Shown here: positions 19,000 to 23,916 of the stretch, piece after piece
How the letters are laid out: the number at the start of each line of letters is the position of its first letter
Numbering within the stretch: position 1 is the first letter of the stretch
The notes under the pieces: generated by a model
Database searches by the model: none
What the model was told of the DNA's origin: nothing
Seen by the model: only the letters and a program-made list of their open reading frames with translations
IMG/VR virus record: IMGVR_UViG_3300010157_000251
Location: 1-23,916 of that record
Strand: one strand, 5' to 3'
Origin: a virus
DNA: 23,916 bases
Translations under genes and position numbers: made by a program

Positions 19000-19020
19000 G
19001 TTATTTAACAGGAGATGCCA

Positions 19021-19581
19021 ATGACTTACCAAGTTAAAACAACGATTCCGTGCAGCATTTGCAGCGAAAAATCTGTTGCTCGACATTTGTGCCGCACTCA
19101 TTACAATCGAGCTAGAGCAAAAAACGAATTGCATTTGTATTTGCCTGTAACCATGCAAGAATCGTTTGAAGCAAAAATTAATAAAACTGATACTTGTTGG
19201 ATTTGGAACGGAACTAAAAATAGTTACGGGTATGGGATTGTTCGTTGTGGCGAACACCAAATGAGAGCGCATAGATTTTCTTATGAGCATTTTATTGGAA
19301 AAATACCTAATGGCAAAATAATTATGCACTTGTGCGATAACCCGCCATGCGTAAACCCAGAGCATCTTAAAGTAGGAACAAAAGCCGAAAACAATGCTGA
19401 TGCAGCTAATAAACGTAGACATAATTACGGATTGGATCATTGGAACGGCAGACTTTCTGAACAAGATATTGCAGACATTTGGCAAAGCACCGAACGTCAA
19501 AGCATCATTGCCAAAAAGTATGGGGTTCATCAATCGCATATTAGTCGGTTAAAAAAACTTGTAACAGGATATAAGAGATAG
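19021..19581 (+). CDS. Homing-type HNH endonuclease with zinc finger and C-terminal HTH
   Basis: A 186-residue protein. An N-terminal zinc finger uses C11, C14, C24 and H27 ([20 protein letters not shown]). The HNH nuclease runs from [14 protein letters not shown] through [12 protein letters not shown] (82-93) to [15 protein letters not shown] (102-116). The C-terminus has a helix-turn-helix-like part ([36 protein letters not shown]). This is the layout of free-standing homing endonucleases. ATG 19021 is 7 nt after AGGAG; ATG 19015 is too close to it. It is antisense to all neighbours, fitting a mobile gene inserted into the virion block. Confidence 0.9.
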   Translation: MTYQVKTTIPCSICSEKSVARHLCRTHYNRARAKNELHLYLPVTMQESFEAKINKTDTCWIWNGTKNSYGYGIVRCGEHQMRAHRFSYEHFIGKIPNGKIIMHLCDNPPCVNPEHLKVGTKAENNADAANKRRHNYGLDHWNGRLSEQDIADIWQSTERQSIIAKKYGVHQSHISRLKKLVTGYKR

Positions 19582-19596
19582 CTCATTGATTACCTC

Positions 19597-21867
19597 TTAT
19601 TGTTGACCAACTTGGGGATTAGTCAAAAGCCCCGCATAAATGGATGCCGGCACTACTCGTTCGCCGAGAGAAAAGCCTGGCACTTTAGTTGATAATGCTT
19701 TGCCCATGTCTAATGCTCGTTGTTGCTCTGCTGAGTTTAACGTTCCTTGCATCATTTTTTTAGCAAATGGAATGGCAAGCGTTGCCCCAACACCGAATCC
19801 ACTTAAACCCGTAGCAGATGCAAGCAAATCAATACCAGCACCAAGCACCAAAGCGCCAGAGTTGCTATTGTTAACTGCCGAGCCTTTAGGCTGTACGGTT
19901 GTGTATTCAGCAACACGGCCTAAACGCTTTAATTCACCAATTTCTTCAGGCGTAAAAAACAAAGCTAATTTTTTATCGCCAATTTCTTTAAGCGTTTTAT
20001 TGTACGTTGCAGCGCCAAATGTACCAACCTCGTCTGATCTGCCGCCCAACGCTCGATCTTTCAAATGCGTCAAGATAGCCGACTTTGTGGCTGCTGGATC
20101 GCCTGATTTGGCTACTGATGCTGCATCTGCAACATCCCCATTAAGTACAAACTTTCGCACAAACTGGTCTGGTTGCATCCCATCAACGGTTTGTTCAATT
20201 GGCTTAGTTGATTCTTGCCAATTCATGCGTTCACGGTGTGATGCTCTTGCTTTGTTCAATGCTGATAACAATTCACCGGCTTGAGCGTCTTGCGTTTGCA
20301 AAAACTTGCCACCGGCCTCAGTTACCAATTGATTGCCGCCAAACTCTGTTTTAACTGGTTTAATTTCTGTGTTATCAATGGCTTGACGCACTAAACTTAA
20401 AGCAGTCTTTGTATTACCATCTGCACCACGTTGCGCTGTTGCAATTTTAGTCATCAAAGTATCAAGTGCATTGGTATCAAACGGTACAGGAAACGTTTTG
20501 CCGTTAATTGTTGTTTGACCAGCGCTTATTTCATTCAACATTGATCGGATACTTTCAGGCAAAAATGCATTAGCGTTTTGTTTTGCCAACAAAGTGTCAA
20601 TATTGTTCATCAACTCCGAACGATCTAATGGCGTTGTGCCACCAGGCATATTTTTAGCTTGTTTATATAACTTCGATGTATCGGCTTGTTTTGCGGCATC
20701 TTCAGCAGCAATCTTTGCTGCACTTGCTTCGCCTGCTTCCATCAAATACGGCGCTTGTACATTACCCGCACCTCTTGCGTTTAAAGCATCAATCAACGCT
20801 TTGTTGTTTGCCGCTTGTACATTGCCCAATGTTTGCAAATTAGGGTCTGCCGAATTCATGCCAGTTTTGGCTAAGTTTTGCTCTAGCGTGATTTGCCGTG
20901 GATCAAGCGTAATCATGCCTTTGGTTGGCGTTGTACCCTCAACCATGCGGAAATCAAGCAATCGACGCATTGCATCGCCGCCCAAGTCACCGCCCGTCCG
21001 CAAAGCATTTGCAACGTCTGCGGTCAACGACTTGCGTACTTGATCTGGCAATCGACTGAAATCAATGCCTGATTGACCGAGCTTTAAAGTAATGATCTGA
21101 TCAACTTCAGCAGGGTTTGGGATTGCAGCTTCCGGGTTTAGCTTGCCAGTTAGCGTAGGCGCTACCTTTTGACCGGCAGACGTAAGCAAAGACTTTGCCC
21201 CACCGTATGCCGCAGGCACAGCAACACCACCCGCCAAGCCTGCAAAGAATTGTTGCAAGGGATCGCCGCCTGATTCTCTTGTTAACCCGCTGCCGTACCC
21301 TGCTCCAACTGCCGAACCGTATTGCAGCATAGGGTTTGCAGCCAACTGGTTGGCAACGTTGCTTGTAATGCCGGTGGTATTTTTGGCTATAGTTGCCGCT
21401 GGCCCAACCATAGCGGCAGAAGATGCTATAGATTTAGCAATATCGCCAACTACTTCTTCACTTGGCAATACGTTGGCTAAACCTGTCCGAGTGTCCATGA
21501 CAGACGTTTCTTTAGGCTTAGGCAATCCAAGCAAATCCGCTAACTTTGTGCCATACGTTGACATTGATGCTGCTGGTGGCCCACCGGCAAGTTGTGAAAT
21601 TGCGCTAACACCCATCCGCATAGGTTCTAAAGGCAACCCTAACGTGTTTGCTGCACCTTCAATAGCATACCGGCCTGTCAACCCAACTTGTCGGGGAAAG
21701 TCTTTAACCGCCGACATAATGCTTTCGCCCGTAGATTTTTCGGGTGGCGCAGGCGGTGGGGTTTGAGCGTGAAACGTATTAGCTAGTTTCCACGCTTCAT
21801 TTTCGTCTTTGGCATCTACCTCGTAGACTTCTTTGCCAATCTTTACTTCGAAAGTGGCTGTTGTCAT
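19597..21867 (-). CDS. Large internal virion/DNA-ejection-type protein
   Basis: A 756-residue protein starting at ATG 21867 with an ATGA overlap. The N-terminus (ATFEVKIGKEVYEVDAKDENEAWKLAN) looks like a small beta domain and is followed by a proline-rich linker. The remainder is largely helical and Ala/Gly rich with moderately hydrophobic stretches (SAVGAGYGSGLTRES, FFAGLAGGVAVPAAYGG, LVLGAGIDLLASATGLSGFGVGATLAI). Long Ala-rich proteins encoded together before the fibre genes are typical ejection proteins that enter the host envelope with the DNA. No lysozyme or transglycosylase motif was identified. The call is by position and composition. Confidence 0.7.
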   Translation of the reverse strand: MTTATFEVKIGKEVYEVDAKDENEAWKLANTFHAQTPPPAPPEKSTGESIMSAVKDFPRQVGLTGRYAIEGAANTLGLPLEPMRMGVSAISQLAGGPPAASMSTYGTKLADLLGLPKPKETSVMDTRTGLANVLPSEEVVGDIAKSIASSAAMVGPAATIAKNTTGITSNVANQLAANPMLQYGSAVGAGYGSGLTRESGGDPLQQFFAGLAGGVAVPAAYGGAKSLLTSAGQKVAPTLTGKLNPEAAIPNPAEVDQIITLKLGQSGIDFSRLPDQVRKSLTADVANALRTGGDLGGDAMRRLLDFRMVEGTTPTKGMITLDPRQITLEQNLAKTGMNSADPNLQTLGNVQAANNKALIDALNARGAGNVQAPYLMEAGEASAAKIAAEDAAKQADTSKLYKQAKNMPGGTTPLDRSELMNNIDTLLAKQNANAFLPESIRSMLNEISAGQTTINGKTFPVPFDTNALDTLMTKIATAQRGADGNTKTALSLVRQAIDNTEIKPVKTEFGGNQLVTEAGGKFLQTQDAQAGELLSALNKARASHRERMNWQESTKPIEQTVDGMQPDQFVRKFVLNGDVADAASVAKSGDPAATKSAILTHLKDRALGGRSDEVGTFGAATYNKTLKEIGDKKLALFFTPEEIGELKRLGRVAEYTTVQPKGSAVNNSNSGALVLGAGIDLLASATGLSGFGVGATLAIPFAKKMMQGTLNSAEQQRALDMGKALSTKVPGFSLGERVVPASIYAGLLTNPQVGQQ

Positions 21868-23471
21868 TTTGGAGTAATCCTACGAACAGAGCCTGGCGGT
21901 GGTGCGCTTGGTGTTGGTGCGTATTTTTCGTTTAACTCAATAACCGTATTTAACGCTTTCATGCGAGTTTGATACGGTCTATTTGGATTTGCAACTTCAG
22001 CTGCCATTTGTTGATACAAAATACTGTCTGCGTTACTTTGTGGCCCTTCCATGCGAGGCTGTGCTAACGTTAGCTGTCCACCAAGAACCCGCAATTGTGC
22101 ATCCGCAGCAGATTTGTCTGTTGGAATTCCCGCAGCATCAGTTGCCATTGTGAACAAATTACTAATAATGCCAGACGATGCTTTTGGTAATACTAATTCA
22201 GCCCTTCTTGCTACATCAAGAACCGTGTTTCCTTGTTGAGCTTTTGTATCAACTTGAGAAATTGCAGGCGTTCCTTTTTCCGCTTGCGTTACAAGCTGTG
22301 ATCTTGGAATTAAAACTTTAGCGCCAGTTCCTTTTGGATCGGGAACGCTTACAAGATCAAGTTCAGCTTCAGCTTGTCCCGTAGATTTTGCAACCATGCC
22401 TTTAAATTTAGCAGTCAATTCTGCGGCTTGTGCAATTGGAACGGCAGTAAGTTTTCCATCGATCATCACGTTTACCGTGTTTTCAGCAGGGGCTGGTGCG
22501 GTTTGTTGTGGTTCTTTACCAGGCCTTTCAACTGTTGCATTAGGTGCAAAAGATTGCGTTAATTTCTTGTTAATAAACGCTTGGGCTAATTCTTGGAATT
22601 TAGGATTGTCAGGTGTAATTCCTGCGTCAGCTAATTCTTGTGCAAGAGGTGTTTGAGTCGGTACTGGGGAAATACCTTCAACTTCAACGTATTTACCATC
22701 TTTGCCCATCTGCACAAGAACAAGTTTTCCATTACGCATAACTGGAATAGGCGCACCCGCTGGCATATTAACTACGTTATTACTAATTGCTCGACCTGCT
22801 TGTATTTGTCTTGTTTTGTAAGCATCAATACTGAGAGGTGTTTGACCTGCGGCTTTAGCTTGTTCAGCATAAAGTTTATATTCAGCCAATGGGCCGCTGT
22901 CTTGTTTTTCTAAACTTTCGTACATTAATTTAGCAACTGGTGAAGCGTATGGGTTTTGACCCATCATTATTTCAACAAGTTTTTGACGCTTTAATTCTGG
23001 CGTCATTTGCACCGCTGCTTGTGGTGGGATTGCCGCTTGTGGTGCAACGGCAGGCTGATACGGCACAGCAGGCGTTTCCACATTTCCCGACGGTGCTGTT
23101 TGCAAATTTGGATTGTCCTCATAATCAGCGCCCATTGGGGTAAATGACGTTGCAGGCCGCGCTTGAATCTCAGGCATACCCATGACCGCAGCACGACCAG
23201 GTGATGCTGGCCTGTCTTGCAATCCTGACAACATTTGTTGCGCTTCTGTCTTAGCTTCTTGATTTAGCTTGATGCGTACTTCATCGCCCGTACCTTTTGC
23301 GCCCATGTAGGCTTGTAAAACTTTTGCTAACCCCGACAAAGGACTGATTGGCGCTTGAATACCTTGATAACTTTGAATATCAATAGGCTGAAATGCTTGT
23401 TGTTGCATAATCTGCGCTAACTTTTCGTTACGCTGAATCGCCGCTAGTCTGGTGTTGTAATCTAAATCCAT
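21864..23471 (-). CDS. Internal virion/ejection-type structural protein
   Basis: A 535-residue protein starting at ATG 23471, with GGGG about 7 nt upstream. The N-terminal quarter is glutamine rich (IQRNEKLAQIMQQQAFQPIDIQSYQGIQAPISPLSGLAKVLQAYMG). The middle has proline/alanine-rich linkers (PAVPYQPAVAPQAAIPPQAAVQ, EPQQTAPAPAENTV), and the C-terminus is helical and Ala rich. It is directly coupled to the 756-residue gene (ATGA). Two or three such large proteins encoded together are typical of ejection machinery in podovirus-like phages. No enzyme motif is seen. Weak resemblance to T7 or P22 ejection proteins may exist at the structural level only. Confidence 0.68.
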   Translation of the reverse strand: MDLDYNTRLAAIQRNEKLAQIMQQQAFQPIDIQSYQGIQAPISPLSGLAKVLQAYMGAKGTGDEVRIKLNQEAKTEAQQMLSGLQDRPASPGRAAVMGMPEIQARPATSFTPMGADYEDNPNLQTAPSGNVETPAVPYQPAVAPQAAIPPQAAVQMTPELKRQKLVEIMMGQNPYASPVAKLMYESLEKQDSGPLAEYKLYAEQAKAAGQTPLSIDAYKTRQIQAGRAISNNVVNMPAGAPIPVMRNGKLVLVQMGKDGKYVEVEGISPVPTQTPLAQELADAGITPDNPKFQELAQAFINKKLTQSFAPNATVERPGKEPQQTAPAPAENTVNVMIDGKLTAVPIAQAAELTAKFKGMVAKSTGQAEAELDLVSVPDPKGTGAKVLIPRSQLVTQAEKGTPAISQVDTKAQQGNTVLDVARRAELVLPKASSGIISNLFTMATDAAGIPTDKSAADAQLRVLGGQLTLAQPRMEGPQSNADSILYQQMAAEVANPNRPYQTRMKALNTVIELNEKYAPTPSAPPPGSVRRITPK

Positions 23472-23474
23472 GAC

Positions 23475-23780
23475 TTACCCCGTGTAATTGTTCGCAGTCA
23501 TCGATGGCGCTTGAGCATTAGCCGAATCAAACATACCACCAGTTTGCGCTTGACCAAGTTTAAACCGAGCCAAGTAATCTTGCATATCTTGCATTTGATT
23601 TTGTTTTTGCATTTGCCCATACATACTCATAGCGTTTTGTGCGCCAGCTAATGGGTTTTGCATTTGAGGCATTTGAGCTTGGTTAACATCTTGACCTTGC
23701 AACGGAGTTTGTTGCCCTTGCTGTTGCAGCATTTGAGCCATTTTCTGCTGCGGAGTCATGTTGACGTATTGATTAAGCAT
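23475..23780 (-). CDS. Gln/Met-rich small virion-type protein
   Basis: A 101-residue protein with extreme glutamine and methionine content (MTPQQKMAQMLQQQGQQTPLQGQ, MSMYGQMQKQNQMQDMQDYLARF). It is probably helical or disordered. Its position immediately before the two large ejection-type genes and its composition suggest a small internal virion protein. ATG 23780 overlaps the upstream partial gene by 8 nt, and the following start lies 3 nt after its stop. No family is recognised. Confidence 0.68.
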   Translation of the reverse strand: MLNQYVNMTPQQKMAQMLQQQGQQTPLQGQDVNQAQMPQMQNPLAGAQNAMSMYGQMQKQNQMQDMQDYLARFKLGQAQTGGMFDSANAQAPSMTANNYTG

Positions 23781-23916
23781 CGCAATTCCTTAATAACTCT
23801 AAAGTAGGCAACAAGGCAGACTTTAGTGCCGCCATGTTTATTTTATATTTTTCATGCAGATTTGGGTGTTTTTCTTTCATCCATGCCACTCGATCCGCTG
23901 AGTGCGCCAAATACGC
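23773..23916 (-). CDS. C-terminal part of an unidentified protein, N-terminus outside the window
   Basis: The frame is open from the window edge and ends TAA at 23773-23775. The visible 47 residues include AHSADRVAWMKEKHPNLHEK and then YKINMAALKSALLPTLELL. The segment is helical and charged. It overlaps the next gene start by 8 nt and so belongs to the same operon. The gene lies upstream of the ejection-type genes. No function can be read from the fragment. Confidence 0.7.
   Translation of the reverse strand, partial: AYLAHSADRVAWMKEKHPNLHEKYKINMAALKSALLPTLELLRNCDA

Noticed and set aside
18967-19539. Minus-strand frame of 190 residues opposite the HNH gene
   Set aside because: The plus-strand frame has clear zinc-finger and HNH motifs, while the opposite frame shows no family features.
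19571-19600. Inverted repeat ATAAGAG/CTCTTAT between the convergent HNH and ejection-type genes
   Set aside because: Seven AU-rich pairs with a 16-nt loop and no T-run make a poor terminator.

Overview
This window is a piece of a tailed double-stranded DNA bacteriophage (Caudoviricetes) with a podovirus-like, P22-type set of virion genes: large terminase, a roughly 780-residue portal with a long helical C-terminus, a scaffold-like protein, and long ejection-protein-like genes. Genes are packed head to tail, mostly with 1-4 nt ATGA or TAATG overlaps, and base composition is moderate (below half G+C by eye). No tRNA, rRNA or CRISPR array was seen, and no integrase or DNA polymerase lies in the window. 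The style resembles environmental freshwater phages of Betaproteobacteria, but the host is only a guess. Both ends are open: gene 1..849 lacks its C-terminus and gene 23773..23916 lacks its N-terminus.

Layout. (1) 1-11299, minus strand: one long operon. Read in the direction of transcription it starts with small genes of unknown function, then a Ref-like nuclease, a PD-(D/E)XK nuclease, a Dps/ferritin-like protein, small and large terminase, a small structural-type protein, a glycosyltransferase, an FkbM-type methyltransferase, the portal and a partial scaffold. (2) 11300-11483: an operator-bearing promoter for that operon and an intrinsic terminator ending the next one. (3) 11484-13361, minus strand: recombination operon with exonuclease, a small ORF, SSB and an Erf-type annealing protein. 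(4) 13362-14367: control region with a Cro/YdaS-like repressor gene, a candidate structured small RNA with its own promoter and terminator, a TGA-interrupted reading frame, a G-quadruplex motif and the rightward promoter. (5) 14368-15532, plus strand: a short operon of five small genes, the first a winged-helix protein and the last a membrane-anchored zinc ribbon. (6) 15501-23916, minus strand: lysis genes (GH108 muramidase, 3-TM holin, a TM/coiled-coil protein), fibre and adhesin genes including a glycine-rich protein, and ejection-type genes. A homing-type HNH endonuclease gene sits in this block in the opposite orientation.

How the parts work together. One operator (core TAAG-N4-CTWA) occurs inside the promoter of the leftward recombination operon, inside the promoter of the rightward operon (a 20-bp identity in opposite orientation), at the start of the terminase/structural operon (16 of 17 bases identical), and over the start of the repressor gene itself. 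This suggests that one 71-residue repressor coordinates three operons and its own synthesis, probably from a leaderless mRNA. Between the divergent operons, a roughly 135-nt RNA is predicted with a good sigma70 promoter, a 23-position terminator stem, two internal hairpins and a 9-bp pairing that cannot easily coexist with the terminator stem. I regard this RNA together with the operator network as the most interesting part of the window.
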